Shown here one piece after another: positions 18,312 through 26,615 of a stretch of DNA of 53,740 nucleotides. Position 1 is the stretch's first letter. Each line of letters starts with the position of its first letter. The stretch comes from Paracoccaceae bacterium (GTDB lineage: Bacteria; Pseudomonadota; Alphaproteobacteria; Rhodobacterales; Rhodobacteraceae), in the NCBI GenBank assembly GCA_024640245.1, contig JAHEFH010000003.1, forward strand, positions 1 to 53,740. The letters are read 5' to 3'. The notes under the pieces are model-generated. The model was not told where the DNA came from, ran no database searches, and worked only from the letters and a program-made list of their open reading frames with translations. The position numbers and the translations under genes are program-made.

Positions 18312-19001
18312 ATGAAACTGTTTGTAGGGCTGGGAAATCCGGGCGCCAAATACGAAAACACCCGCCACAACATCGGCTTCATGGCCGTTGACAGGTTGGC
18401 GCAGGACAATGGTTTCGGCCCGTGGAAGTCCAAGTTTCAAGGTGTGTTCACAGACGGCAATCTGGACGGCGAAAAGGTCATACTGCTGAAACCTCAGACC
18501 TTCATGAACCTGTCCGGCCAGTCGGTCGGCGAGGCCATGCGGTTTTTCAAGCTGACACCGCAGGACATCGTCGTGTTCCATGACGAGATCGACCTCGCGC
18601 CCGGAAAATGCCGCGTGAAACACGGTGGCGGGCATGCCGGCCACAACGGGTTGCGCTCCCTGCACCAGCATATCGGCGATGCTTACGGCCGCGTCCGTAT
18701 CGGCGTGGGCCATCCGGGGCGCAAGGAGCAGGTCGCGAGCTTTGTCCTGCATGACTTCGCCAAGGCCGATCAGGACTGGCTGGAGGACGTACTGACCGGC
18801 ATTTCGGATGGCGCTCCGCATCTGGCGCGCGGCGACGACGGTAAATTCATGAACGCCGTCGGGCTGCGTACGTCACCGCAGCGTCCCTCTGCCACGACCA
18901 AACCAAAGCCCGCCCAATCTCCGTCCCAAGCATCCGATGGCGAAAGCGAAGCGAAAGACGATCGCAGCGCTCTGCAGAAACTGGTGGACAAATTTCGGTG
19001 A
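18312..19001 (+). CDS. pth: Peptidyl-tRNA hydrolase
   Basis: A 229-residue enzyme that releases peptides from prematurely dissociated peptidyl-tRNA. Conserved residues are N9 (GLGNPG), the catalytic H19 (NTRHNIGF), N66 (FMNLSG) and D91 (FHDEIDLAPGK). The catalytic domain ends near residue 185. The remaining 40 or so residues are a Pro/Ser/Lys-rich tail ending in DRSALQKLVDKFR, an extension seen in alphaproteobacterial Pth. The rplY-pth pairing is common in bacteria. An iron-box-like palindrome for the next gene begins 17 bases after the stop. Confidence 0.96.
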   Translation: MKLFVGLGNPGAKYENTRHNIGFMAVDRLAQDNGFGPWKSKFQGVFTDGNLDGEKVILLKPQTFMNLSGQSVGEAMRFFKLTPQDIVVFHDEIDLAPGKCRVKHGGGHAGHNGLRSLHQHIGDAYGRVRIGVGHPGRKEQVASFVLHDFAKADQDWLEDVLTGISDGAPHLARGDDGKFMNAVGLRTSPQRPSATTKPKPAQSPSQASDGESEAKDDRSALQKLVDKFR

Positions 19002-19017
19002 TGGCTCTGGCATAGAA

Positions 19018-19034
19018 CTTAGAATAGTTCTAGA
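19018..19034. promoter_or_regulatory. Irr/ICE-box-like palindrome upstream of nfuA
   Basis: TTAGAA (19019-19024), a 3-base spacer, then TTCTAG (19028-19033) form an imperfect palindrome. It resembles the alphaproteobacterial iron control element (arms TTTAGAA and TTCTAAA). It abuts the -35 hexamer of the promoter before the Nfu iron-sulfur gene, a sensible position for an Irr site. The call rests on motif similarity only. Confidence 0.5.
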
Positions 19035-19038
19035 TTAC

Positions 19039-19069
19039 TTGACATGCGGGGCAGAGCAACGCATATCTT
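19039..19069 (+). promoter_or_regulatory. Candidate promoter of nfuA
   Basis: A perfect TTGACA (19039-19044) is followed by an AT-rich ATATCTT region at 19063-19069. The best -10 (TATCTT at 19064) gives a long 19-base spacer; CATATC at 19062 gives 17. The nfuA ATG is at 19097. Confidence 0.45.
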
Positions 19070-19096
19070 CTGACGGAACAGAAAGGTTTTTCAGCT

Positions 19097-19657
19097 ATGT
19101 TTATTCAGACAGAATCCACGCCGAACCCGGCCACGTTGAAATTCCTGCCGGGCCAGACGGTCATGTCTGCAGGAACAGCAGATTTCACGACAGCGGAAGC
19201 CGCCGGAAATTCGCCGTTGGCCCAGCGTGTCTTCACCGTGGAAGGCGTCAGCGCGGTATTTTTCGGCCCCGACTTCGTGACAGTCACGAAAACCGAGGAA
19301 ACCGACTGGAATCACATCAAGCCGTCGATCCTCGGCGCGATCATGGAGCATTACCAGTCCGGCCAGCCCGTGATCGAGGGAACGAACGACGACAGCGGCC
19401 ATGCCGAGCACAGCGGCGAGGATAGTGACATCGTAGAGCAGATCAAGGAACTGCTGGATACCCGCGTCCGTCCGGCCGTTGCCCAGGACGGCGGCGACAT
19501 CACGTTCCACGGTTTTGACCGCGGCGTTGTCTACCTGCACATGCAAGGCGCCTGTGCCGGTTGTCCGTCCTCGACGATCACCTTGAAAATGGGCATCGAG
19601 AACCTGCTGCGCCACTATATCCCCGAAGTGACAGAGGTCCGTCCGGTTGGCGTCTGA
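19097..19657 (+). CDS. nfuA: Nfu-type iron-sulfur cluster carrier protein
   Basis: A 186-residue protein with an N-terminal Nfu domain (FIQTESTPNPATLKFLPG, as in mitochondrial NFU1) and a C-terminal NifU-like domain. The latter holds the cluster cysteines C153 and C156 in QGACAGCPSS. These proteins carry a 4Fe-4S cluster to apo-enzymes. An acidic linker (DDSGHAEHSGEDSD) joins the domains. Its upstream region has a TTGACA promoter and an Irr-like box, suggesting iron control. The stop codon overlaps the TTG start of tsaB by 11 bases. Confidence 0.92.
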   Translation: MFIQTESTPNPATLKFLPGQTVMSAGTADFTTAEAAGNSPLAQRVFTVEGVSAVFFGPDFVTVTKTEETDWNHIKPSILGAIMEHYQSGQPVIEGTNDDSGHAEHSGEDSDIVEQIKELLDTRVRPAVAQDGGDITFHGFDRGVVYLHMQGACAGCPSSTITLKMGIENLLRHYIPEVTEVRPVGV

Positions 19658-20291
19658 CCCTCTGATACTGGCAATTGATACAACGGCCGCGCATTGTGCG
19701 GCCGCTTTGCTGTCCGGCGACCACATTCTGGCGCACCGGTTCGAGGCGATGGCCAAGGGTCAGGCCGAGCGCCTTATGCCGCTGGTCGAGGAAATCCTGT
19801 CTGAAAACGGCAAGACGCCGCACGACCTGACTGCAGTTTCGGTCTGCACTGGACCGGGCAATTTCACCGGTATCCGCATAGCTGTCGCCGCCGCGCGCGG
19901 TCTGGCGCTGTCGCTGGGCATTCAAGCCATCGGCGTCTCGCGGCTGGAGGCTCTGGCCCATGGCTTTATGAAGCCGGTCACGACCTTGCTGGACGGTAGG
20001 CAAGATCATGTTTTCGCACAGTCTTTCGAGCAGGCCAATGCCCTTGGCGACCCAATACTGATACCGGTTGAAAACCTGCATGATGGAGCGGCCTACGTCA
20101 CCCTGTCAGGCGACCTCGACGACCTCGCCCTGCCCCATTGCACACGTGCTCAGCCGGAAAAGGTGGTTGTGAACATCGCGCGCATCGCGGCCGGCAAACT
20201 CGGTCAGAATCTGCCGCGTCCGGCGCCGGTCTATGTGCGGACCGCCAATGCGGCCCTTCCGACGGAACCGCCACCGGTCCTGCTGCCATGA
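19647..20291 (+). CDS. tsaB: tRNA threonylcarbamoyladenosine biosynthesis protein TsaB
   Basis: A 214-residue ASKHA-fold protein that partners TsaD in making the t6A modification of ANN-decoding tRNAs. Typical segments are ILAIDTTAAHCAAALL, AERLMPLVEEIL, and VCTGPGNFTGIRIAVAAARG. The start is the TTG at 19647, inside the end of nfuA. It gives MASDPLILAIDTT, and no ATG lies nearby, so translation is probably coupled to nfuA. The next gene, rimI, overlaps by 4 bases. tsaB-rimI is a widespread pairing. Confidence 0.93.
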   Translation: MASDPLILAIDTTAAHCAAALLSGDHILAHRFEAMAKGQAERLMPLVEEILSENGKTPHDLTAVSVCTGPGNFTGIRIAVAAARGLALSLGIQAIGVSRLEALAHGFMKPVTTLLDGRQDHVFAQSFEQANALGDPILIPVENLHDGAAYVTLSGDLDDLALPHCTRAQPEKVVVNIARIAAGKLGQNLPRPAPVYVRTANAALPTEPPPVLLP

Positions 20292-20707
20292 CACCGAAAC
20301 AGCTGGCTGCAATCCATGCCGAATGTTTCACCTTGCCGCGCCCCTGGTCGGCAGAGGAATTCACCGACCTTCTGAAATCCCGCAACATCTTCCAGTGCAA
20401 CCTGCCTGCGGGATTTGCGCTTGGCCGCGTCGCCGGACCCGAGGCGGAATTGCTGACTCTCGCTGTCCTGCCCGCCGAACAGGGCCAGGGGATCGGACGG
20501 CAACTGGTCCGGCAATTCGAGGGAGAAGCCATCCGGCGCGGCGCATCCGAAGCGTTTTTGGAGGTTGCGGTCCAAAACGACGCCGCCATATACCTTTACA
20601 GGTCCGAAGGTTACCGCGACGCCGGCATGCGCAAGGACTATTACGACGGCCCTAAGGGTTCGAAACTGTCCTGTCTGGTTCTGCGCAAGGAACTCGCGCC
20701 GGAGTGA
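20288..20707 (+). CDS. rimI: Ribosomal protein S18-alanine N-acetyltransferase-like GNAT
   Basis: A 139-residue GNAT acetyltransferase. The N-terminus has CFTLPRPWSAEEFTDLL, matching the RimI pattern with its conserved tryptophan. The acetyl-CoA loop is AEQGQGIGRQLVRQFEGEAI, and YRSEGYRDAGMRKDYY ends the fold. The start at 20288 overlaps the tsaB stop (ATGA). RimI acetylates the N-terminal alanine of S18 in enterobacteria; whether this homologue does so is inferred from the tsaB neighbourhood. Confidence 0.88.
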   Translation: MTPKQLAAIHAECFTLPRPWSAEEFTDLLKSRNIFQCNLPAGFALGRVAGPEAELLTLAVLPAEQGQGIGRQLVRQFEGEAIRRGASEAFLEVAVQNDAAIYLYRSEGYRDAGMRKDYYDGPKGSKLSCLVLRKELAPE

Positions 20708-20769
20708 CGCGACGAAACTGCAATTTCGCCATTCAAGCTTTTGCCGGACACCTCAGAACAAGATTAATA

Positions 20770-20798
20770 TTGACGCATGTGTCACCATTGTCCTTAAT
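20770..20798 (+). promoter_or_regulatory. Candidate promoter for the small peptide and punA
   Basis: TTGACG (20770-20775) and CTTAAT (20793-20798) are spaced by exactly 17 bases in the gap after rimI. They lie about 80 bases before the 33-codon ORF that leads into punA. Confidence 0.5.
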
Positions 20799-20878
20799 TC
20801 GATGCAATCAACAACGCATTGAGTCACGAGCAGCGGGTCTTCCCGTTGCCGGTTACCTGAAAAAAAGGGCGTATTTTT

Positions 20879-20980
20879 ATGTGTATCACCAAATCCGTTC
20901 CGGCAGCGGTAGTTGCCACATTTTTGGCAGGCACTGCATTGGCCGCAGCCGACGGCCGGCCCCAAGTAAAGGAACACTAA
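20879..20980 (+). CDS. Small putative secreted peptide (33 aa) fused end-to-start with punA
   Basis: A 34-codon frame whose TAA (20978-20980) is immediately followed by the punA ATG at 20981, with no intervening base. The peptide begins MCITKSVPAAVVATFLAG, then TALAAADGRPQVKEH: a lysine, a hydrophobic core and an ALAAA-D site that looks like a signal peptidase I site. Only about nine residues would remain after cleavage. It could be a genuine micro-protein or a leader frame whose translation delivers ribosomes to punA. The punA AGGA site lies inside its last codons. I do not recognise the sequence. Confidence 0.45.
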   Translation: MCITKSVPAAVVATFLAGTALAAADGRPQVKEH

Positions 20981-21790
20981 ATGAGCGCATCTGATATTGC
21001 CGGACTGATCCGGAACCGCGCGGGAACCGAACCGGTCGACACCGGCCTGATACTCGGCTCGGGGCTGTCGTCCTTTGCCGACGGGTTCGAGGGCGTATCG
21101 ATCGACTACAGCGATCTGGACGGTTTTCCGCACGCGGGTGTGTCAGGGCACAACCCGACTCTGTTCATCGGCCAGATCGGGGCCAAGAGGGTCGCGATTT
21201 TCGGCGGACGGTCGCATTATTACGAACACGGCAAGGCCGACATCATGCGCCTGCCACTGGAGGTGCTTGCCGAACTGGGCGCGAGCGAGATGATCGCCAC
21301 CAATGCCGCCGGATCGTTACACCCCCACACCCCGCCCGGCGACCTGATGCTGATCCGCGACCACATAAATTTCTCGGGCCTCAATCCCTTGATCGGAGAG
21401 CCGACAGACCGCCGCTTCGTCAATTTGGTCGATGCCTATGATCCCGGTATCCGCCGGAAACTCGCGGATTGCGCCGCCGACGAAGGCATCGCGATCAAGT
21501 CCGGCGTCTATGCCTGGTATTCCGGACCGAGCTTCGAAACGCCGGCAGAGATCCTTGCCATACAGACACTCGGCGCCGATGCGGTCGGCATGTCCACCGT
21601 GCCCGAAGTGATCCTCGCCCGTTTCCTCGGCATGAAGGCGGCGGCAATTTCGGTCATCACCAACATGGCGGCCGGAATGAGCGACGAAAGCATCAGCCAC
21701 GAGCACACCAAGGCGATGGCCCCTATCGGCGCGCAAAAACTTTCGCGGGTTCTGAAACGCTATCTGGCGGGCGGGTTCGTACTAGACTAG
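20981..21790 (+). CDS. punA: Purine nucleoside phosphorylase (trimeric class)
   Basis: A 269-residue phosphorylase that splits purine nucleosides with phosphate into base and (deoxy)ribose 1-phosphate. Characteristic segments are LILGSGLSSFAD, GRSHYYEHG, ATNAAGSLHP, HINFSGLNPL, the substrate loop YSGPSFETPAEI and the purine-site region AVGMSTVPEVI with ITNMAAGM. It fits functionally with the BMP-type nucleoside importer earlier in the window, although they are in separate operons. Its stop codon overlaps the stop of the convergent SDR gene by 4 bases. Confidence 0.95.
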   Translation: MSASDIAGLIRNRAGTEPVDTGLILGSGLSSFADGFEGVSIDYSDLDGFPHAGVSGHNPTLFIGQIGAKRVAIFGGRSHYYEHGKADIMRLPLEVLAELGASEMIATNAAGSLHPHTPPGDLMLIRDHINFSGLNPLIGEPTDRRFVNLVDAYDPGIRRKLADCAADEGIAIKSGVYAWYSGPSFETPAEILAIQTLGADAVGMSTVPEVILARFLGMKAAAISVITNMAAGMSDESISHEHTKAMAPIGAQKLSRVLKRYLAGGFVLD

Positions 21791-22524
21791 CCGCGACCGA
21801 CATAGGGCATCGTGTTCGCCATGATAGTCATGAACAGGATGTTCGCGTCCGGCGGCAGGTTCGCCATGTTCAGCACGGCGTCGGCAACGTGACCGACATC
21901 CATAGTCGGTTCGGCGCGCACACTGCCGTCGGCCTGCGTAATACCGGCCTTCATCCGCTCGGTCATTTCGGTTCCGGCGTTGCCGATATCGATCTGGCCG
22001 CAGGAAATATCCAGACCACGCCCGTCCAGCGACAGCGTCTTGGTCAGGCCGGTGATCGCATGTTTGGTACTTGTATATGGCACCGATCCCGGCCGCGGCG
22101 CATGGGCCGAAATAGAACCGTTGTTGACGATCCGCCCGCCCTGTGGCGACTGGTCCCGCATATGGCGAAACGCCTCCCGGGCACATAGGAATGCTCCGGT
22201 CAGGTTGACGTCGACGACCTTTTGCCAGTCGGCCAGCGAAATGTCGGCGATATGGGCGGCAGGGACGTTGTTGCCGGCGTTGTTGAACAGGAAGTCGATC
22301 CGCCCGAAACGCGCCGCGACCGCGCCGAAGGCCGCGATCACCTGGTCCTCGTCGCTGACATCGCAGACCAGCGGCAGGGCGTTGGCGTGGCCCTTTGCGA
22401 CGTCCGACAGCTTGTCCTTGCTGCGCGCCAGCAAGCCTACGTTCCAGCCCGCCTCGAGAAAACGCTCCGCCGTCGCGCGCCCGATACCGCCGCTGGCACC
22501 TGTTATGATTGCTGTCTTTGTCAT
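21787..22524 (-). CDS. SDR family oxidoreductase
   Basis: A 245-residue short-chain dehydrogenase/reductase. It has the cofactor motif TGASGGIG (residues 8-15), NNAG (81-84) and the catalytic set S137, Y150 and K154 (YTSTK). R34 after the second strand (LLARSKDK) suggests NADPH preference. The loop before the C-terminus (TEMTERMKAGI) shapes the substrate pocket, but the substrate cannot be told. It converges on punA, with overlapping stop codons. The gene upstream on the other strand is a transporter with no obvious link. Confidence 0.88.
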   Translation of the reverse strand: MTKTAIITGASGGIGRATAERFLEAGWNVGLLARSKDKLSDVAKGHANALPLVCDVSDEDQVIAAFGAVAARFGRIDFLFNNAGNNVPAAHIADISLADWQKVVDVNLTGAFLCAREAFRHMRDQSPQGGRIVNNGSISAHAPRPGSVPYTSTKHAITGLTKTLSLDGRGLDISCGQIDIGNAGTEMTERMKAGITQADGSVRAEPTMDVGHVADAVLNMANLPPDANILFMTIMANTMPYVGRG

Positions 22525-22646
22525 CGTTGTTCCCCGTCCTGACGCCTGTACCGCCGCGCGGTCCCCGTCGTGGCGTTTAATTGCACTCCCGCGACCTTGT
22601 GTGCAGGAAAATTACTCGGCATACTCCTAAGTTATAGAAAGCAAAA

Positions 22647-22665
22647 ACTGATTTCCGTTATCAGT
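22647..22665. promoter_or_regulatory. Inverted repeat in the leader of the first SLC13-like gene
   Basis: ACTGAT (22647-22652) and ATCAGT (22660-22665) are perfect complements with a 7-base spacer, ending just before the AGGAAAGG ribosome-binding site of the transporter gene. It could be an operator or an mRNA hairpin near the start. Nothing equivalent was seen before the paralogue. Confidence 0.35.
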
Positions 22666-22688
22666 AACCGAGGAAAGGTCAGCATTCA

Positions 22689-24572
22689 ATGGACCCAATA
22701 CCACTGACATTGGAAATGATTGCCATCCTCTGTCTGCTTGGGTTTACTGTCTTCCTGTTCGTATCGGAACTACTTCGTGTCGATCTCGCGGCCATCCTGG
22801 TCATGGTCGTACTCGGCTCCCTCAGCTACATCCCGGGGTTGCAGGGGCTGGCCGATGTAAGACACCTGTTCGACGGCTTCGCTTCAAACGCGGTGATATC
22901 GATAATCGCGGTGATGATCATCGGCGCCGGGCTGGACAAGACAGGACTAATGTCCAGGGTAGCCGCCACAATCTTGCGCTTTGGCGGATCGACCGAGAGG
23001 CGCATCGTTCCGGTGATTTGCGGAACCGTAGGTTTCATTTCCAGCTTCCTGCAGAATGTCGGAGCCGCCGCGCTGTTTCTGCCGGTGGTCAGCCGGATAT
23101 CGGCGCGCACCGACATACCGCTCAACCGGATGCTGATGCCGATGGGGTTCTGTGCAATCCTCGGCGGCACGATGACGCTGGTCGGCTCCTCGCCCCTGAT
23201 CCTGCTGAACGACTTGATTATGACTGCCAATACCGAGCTGCCCGAGTCGCAAAAGATGCAAACGTTCAGCCTGTTTTCCGTCACGCCGGTCGGCGCGGCG
23301 CTTTTGGTGACGGGCATCCTGTATTTCGTGCTTTTCGGTTCCTTCGTGCTTCCCGGCCACCGCCACGAGCGCCAGACCACATCCGGCCAGTCCATGCACG
23401 AATATCTGAAGCGCCTCTATGGGCTGGACGCGGATATCTTCGAGGTTTCCGTCCCGCCCGGAAACCTGCTGCTGGGCGAGAAGATCGGCGAGATAATGGA
23501 GGCGCACCACCTCTATGTCATCGGCTACTACGCTTCCGGCAACCGGATCATAGCCCCGAGGCTCACGCACCTGATCGGCGACGATTGCCGCCTGGCTATT
23601 TTGGGAAAAAAGACCGCGGTATTGGAAATGGCCGATGATTTCGGCCTGATCGTGCTCGACGAGCATGAAATTTTCGCCGAGGAATTCGTCCCCACCAAGG
23701 CCGGCGTGGCAGAGATAGTGATTCCGCCGGACAGTTCTTTCATCGGCAAAACCGCCCGCGAAATGGATTTCCGGCAAGCGCTCGGCCTTAGCCTTCTGGC
23801 GATTTACCGCACCGGCGAAACTTTTAGCTATGTCGAAACCGAAGACCACAAAGGCACCCGCATCGGGGTAATCCCGTTTCAGGCAGGCGATACGCTGGTC
23901 GTTCACACCCAGTGGGAGCGGTTGGTACAGGCCAAGAAGAACCGTAGTCTGGTCGTTGTGACCTCCGACTTTCCGCAGGAGGAACTGCGCCCTCAAAAGG
24001 TTGGCTGGGCACTGGTGTTTTTCGTGATCGCCCTGACGCTGATCCTGACCACTGACATGCGCCTGTCGCTGTGCCTTCTGGTCGGCGCGGTCGGCATGAT
24101 GATCACCCGCGTCCTGTCAATTGACGAGGCTTATAACGCCGTCGGCTGGAATACGGTATTCCTGCTGGCCAGCCTGATCCCTCTGGGTCATGCGGTACAG
24201 ACCACCGGGACAGCGGAATGGATAGCACACCATATACTGACGATATTGCATGGCTGGCCCAACTGGGCGCTGCAATCCGGCATTGCCCTGCTTTCGACGG
24301 CCTTCACGCTTGTAATGTCGAATGTGGGCGCGACGGTTCTGCTGGTCCCGTTAGCGGTGTCCATCGCGATAGCCGCCGGCGCCGACCCGGCGATATTTGC
24401 CCTTACCGTTGCTATTTCGACTTCGAACTCCTTCTTGATCCCGACGCATCAGGTCAACGCGCTGATCATGGGTCCGGCAGGATATCGTGTGATAGATTTC
24501 GTCCGCACCGGTGGCATTATGACAGTACTGTTTCTGGTGGTATCCATTATTATGATGAACCTCGTATTCTGA
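22689..24572 (+). CDS. SLC13-like permease with two RCK-C domains (copy 1)
   Basis: A 627-residue membrane transporter of the SLC13/DASS (CitT-like) superfamily. About five to six helices precede a large cytosolic insert (residues of about 230-430) with two RCK-C/TrkA-C-type domains (EVSVPPGNLLLGEKIGEIME and EIVIPPDSSFIGKTAREMDF); further helices follow. Signature loops are LQNVGAAALFLPVV, SPLILLNDLI and SNVGATVLLVPLAVS, with STSNSFLIPTHQVNALIMGP near the end. Members take up sulfate, dicarboxylates or other anions with sodium; the substrate here is unknown. The adjacent downstream gene encodes a paralogue of identical length. Confidence 0.85.
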   Translation: MDPIPLTLEMIAILCLLGFTVFLFVSELLRVDLAAILVMVVLGSLSYIPGLQGLADVRHLFDGFASNAVISIIAVMIIGAGLDKTGLMSRVAATILRFGGSTERRIVPVICGTVGFISSFLQNVGAAALFLPVVSRISARTDIPLNRMLMPMGFCAILGGTMTLVGSSPLILLNDLIMTANTELPESQKMQTFSLFSVTPVGAALLVTGILYFVLFGSFVLPGHRHERQTTSGQSMHEYLKRLYGLDADIFEVSVPPGNLLLGEKIGEIMEAHHLYVIGYYASGNRIIAPRLTHLIGDDCRLAILGKKTAVLEMADDFGLIVLDEHEIFAEEFVPTKAGVAEIVIPPDSSFIGKTAREMDFRQALGLSLLAIYRTGETFSYVETEDHKGTRIGVIPFQAGDTLVVHTQWERLVQAKKNRSLVVVTSDFPQEELRPQKVGWALVFFVIALTLILTTDMRLSLCLLVGAVGMMITRVLSIDEAYNAVGWNTVFLLASLIPLGHAVQTTGTAEWIAHHILTILHGWPNWALQSGIALLSTAFTLVMSNVGATVLLVPLAVSIAIAAGADPAIFALTVAISTSNSFLIPTHQVNALIMGPAGYRVIDFVRTGGIMTVLFLVVSIIMMNLVF

Positions 24573-24656
24573 CCTATGCCCCCGGAAACGCAGCGCGGGA
24601 CTATCCTTACGTTTCGAGGTAAAAGAAAAGACGCCGAAAAGAGCGCATATTGGAAG

Positions 24657-24686
24657 TTGACCTTTGCCCTTGGTGGGTAAATATAT
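24657..24686 (+). promoter_or_regulatory. Candidate promoter between the two SLC13-like genes
   Basis: TTGACC (24657-24662) is followed at 15-19 bases by an AT-rich TAAATATAT tract (24678-24686), about 45 bases before the second transporter gene. The second copy therefore probably has its own transcription start. The exact -10 is unclear. Confidence 0.35.
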
Positions 24687-24728
24687 GTATGCGCTTACAT
24701 TGCCACGCGATCACAAGGAATCCGCGTC

Positions 24729-26612
24729 ATGCCGCCCGCAGAACTGACATTTGAAATGATGGTCGTGCTGGGAATCCTCGGCCTGACGATCGTTTTGTTC
24801 GTGACCGAGGTTGTGCGCGTAGATGTCACAGCCATCCTGATCATGGTCCTGCTTGGCCTGCTCAGCAATATTCCGGAACTGAGTGGTCTGGCAGACATTC
24901 AGCACCTGTTTGACGGCTTTGCTTCCAATGCGGTCATCGCGATTATCGCGACGATGATCCTCGGTGCGGGGCTGGATAAGACAGGCCTGATGACACGGGT
25001 AGCCTCGATGATCCTGAAATTCGGTGGCTCTACGGAAAAACGGCTTCTTCCGATCATCTGCGGATCTGTGAGTTTTATCTCGAGTTTCGTCCAGAACGTC
25101 GGCGCCGCAGCGCTGTTCCTGCCGGTGGTCAGCCGGATATCGGCACGCACCGACATTCCCCTTGCCCGCCTGCTTATGCCGATGGGCTTCTGTACCATCC
25201 TCGGCGGCACCATAACGATGGTTGGGTCATCGCCGCTGATCTTGCTGAACGACCTGATCGTCAGCAGCAACGCAAAGTTGCCCGACACGATGCAAATGCG
25301 GGAATTCGGTCTGTTTTCCGTGATGCCGGTAGGTTTGGCCCTTACGGCTTCGGGCATCCTCTATTTCGTTTTACTCGGGCGCTGGATTCTGCCCGGATCG
25401 CGTTATGGGCAGGATGCCACATCCGGCCAGTCTATCCGCGAATACCTGAAACGCCTCTACGGCCTGAACGCCGACATCTTCGAGGTCGCGATCCCCGAGG
25501 GCAGCCTTCTGCTCGGCGAAAAAATCGGAGAGATCATGGAGGCCCACCACCTCTATGTCATCGGCTATTATGATGCAGGCAACCGGATCATTGCCCCTAG
25601 ACTGACAAACAAGATCACCAGCAAATGCCGGATCGCTATCCTCGGCCAGCGCGAAGCCGTGCAAGAAATGGTCGATGACCACGGCCTGAAGCTTTTGCCT
25701 GCCCTTGATGTCTTCGCCGAGGATTTCGCCGCCACCAAGGCCGGTGTGGCCGAGATCGTTGTGCCGGCGAACAGTTCCTTCATCGGCAAGACCGCGCGCA
25801 AGATGGACTTCCGGCAGACGTTCGGGCTCAGCCTGCTGGCGATCCACCGCACCGGTGAAACCTTCAGCTATGTCGAAACCGAGGATCACGAGGCTTCCCG
25901 TATCGGGGTCATACCGCTTCAGGCCGGCGATACACTTGTCGTCCACACGCCTTGGGAGCGCCTGATACAGGTCAAGAAGAACCGCAATCTGGTCGTTGTC
26001 ACCACCGATTTTCCACAAGAGGAAATCCGCCCGAAAAAAGTCGGCTGGGCCGTGTTTTTCTTTCTGCTCGCCCTCGGACTGATGCTGTTTACAGACCTGC
26101 GCCTGGCTCTCTGCCTGATGACCGGCGCCATCGGAATTATCATCACCCGCGTTTTGTCGATGGACGAGGCCTATGACGCGGTCAGTTGGAACACCGTTTT
26201 CATGCTGGCCAGCCTGATCCCGCTGGGACAAGCTGTTCAGGCCACCGGAACGGCCGAATGGATCGCAAACGAGATCGTAAGCATTCTGGAAGGCTGGCCG
26301 ATCTGGGCGCTACAGACCGCCGTTGCGGTGCTGTCCACCATCTTCACCCTTGTCATGTCGAATGTCGGCGCGACCGTCCTGCTCGTACCCCTCGCTGTCT
26401 CGATCGCGGTCGCTTCGGGCGGCGATCCGGCGGTCTTCGCGATGACGGTGGCGATCTCGACTTCGAACTCTTTCCTGATTCCGACCAACCAGGTCAACGC
26501 GCTGATCATGGGACCTGCCGGTTATCGCGTCATCGATTTCGTCCGCATCGGCGGCATGATGACGGTGCTCTACCTTGTGGTGACGGTCGGGATGATGAAC
26601 CTGGTTTTCTAG
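24729..26612 (+). CDS. SLC13-like permease with two RCK-C domains (copy 2)
   Basis: A 627-residue paralogue of the preceding gene, colinear along its whole length and very similar (for example FVQNVGAAALFLPVVSRIS and YGLNADIFEVAIPEGSLLLG). Differences concentrate in the first helices, in the loop near residues 180-195, and in the residue pairs around HRTGETFSYVETEDHEAS. The same two RCK-C-like regulatory domains occupy the central insert. The equal length and 156-base spacing point to a tandem duplication with later divergence. Two similar carriers with different affinity or substrate are plausible, but nothing in the sequence proves it. Confidence 0.85.
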   Translation: MPPAELTFEMMVVLGILGLTIVLFVTEVVRVDVTAILIMVLLGLLSNIPELSGLADIQHLFDGFASNAVIAIIATMILGAGLDKTGLMTRVASMILKFGGSTEKRLLPIICGSVSFISSFVQNVGAAALFLPVVSRISARTDIPLARLLMPMGFCTILGGTITMVGSSPLILLNDLIVSSNAKLPDTMQMREFGLFSVMPVGLALTASGILYFVLLGRWILPGSRYGQDATSGQSIREYLKRLYGLNADIFEVAIPEGSLLLGEKIGEIMEAHHLYVIGYYDAGNRIIAPRLTNKITSKCRIAILGQREAVQEMVDDHGLKLLPALDVFAEDFAATKAGVAEIVVPANSSFIGKTARKMDFRQTFGLSLLAIHRTGETFSYVETEDHEASRIGVIPLQAGDTLVVHTPWERLIQVKKNRNLVVVTTDFPQEEIRPKKVGWAVFFFLLALGLMLFTDLRLALCLMTGAIGIIITRVLSMDEAYDAVSWNTVFMLASLIPLGQAVQATGTAEWIANEIVSILEGWPIWALQTAVAVLSTIFTLVMSNVGATVLLVPLAVSIAVASGGDPAVFAMTVAISTSNSFLIPTNQVNALIMGPAGYRVIDFVRIGGMMTVLYLVVTVGMMNLVF

Positions 26613-26615
26613 AAC

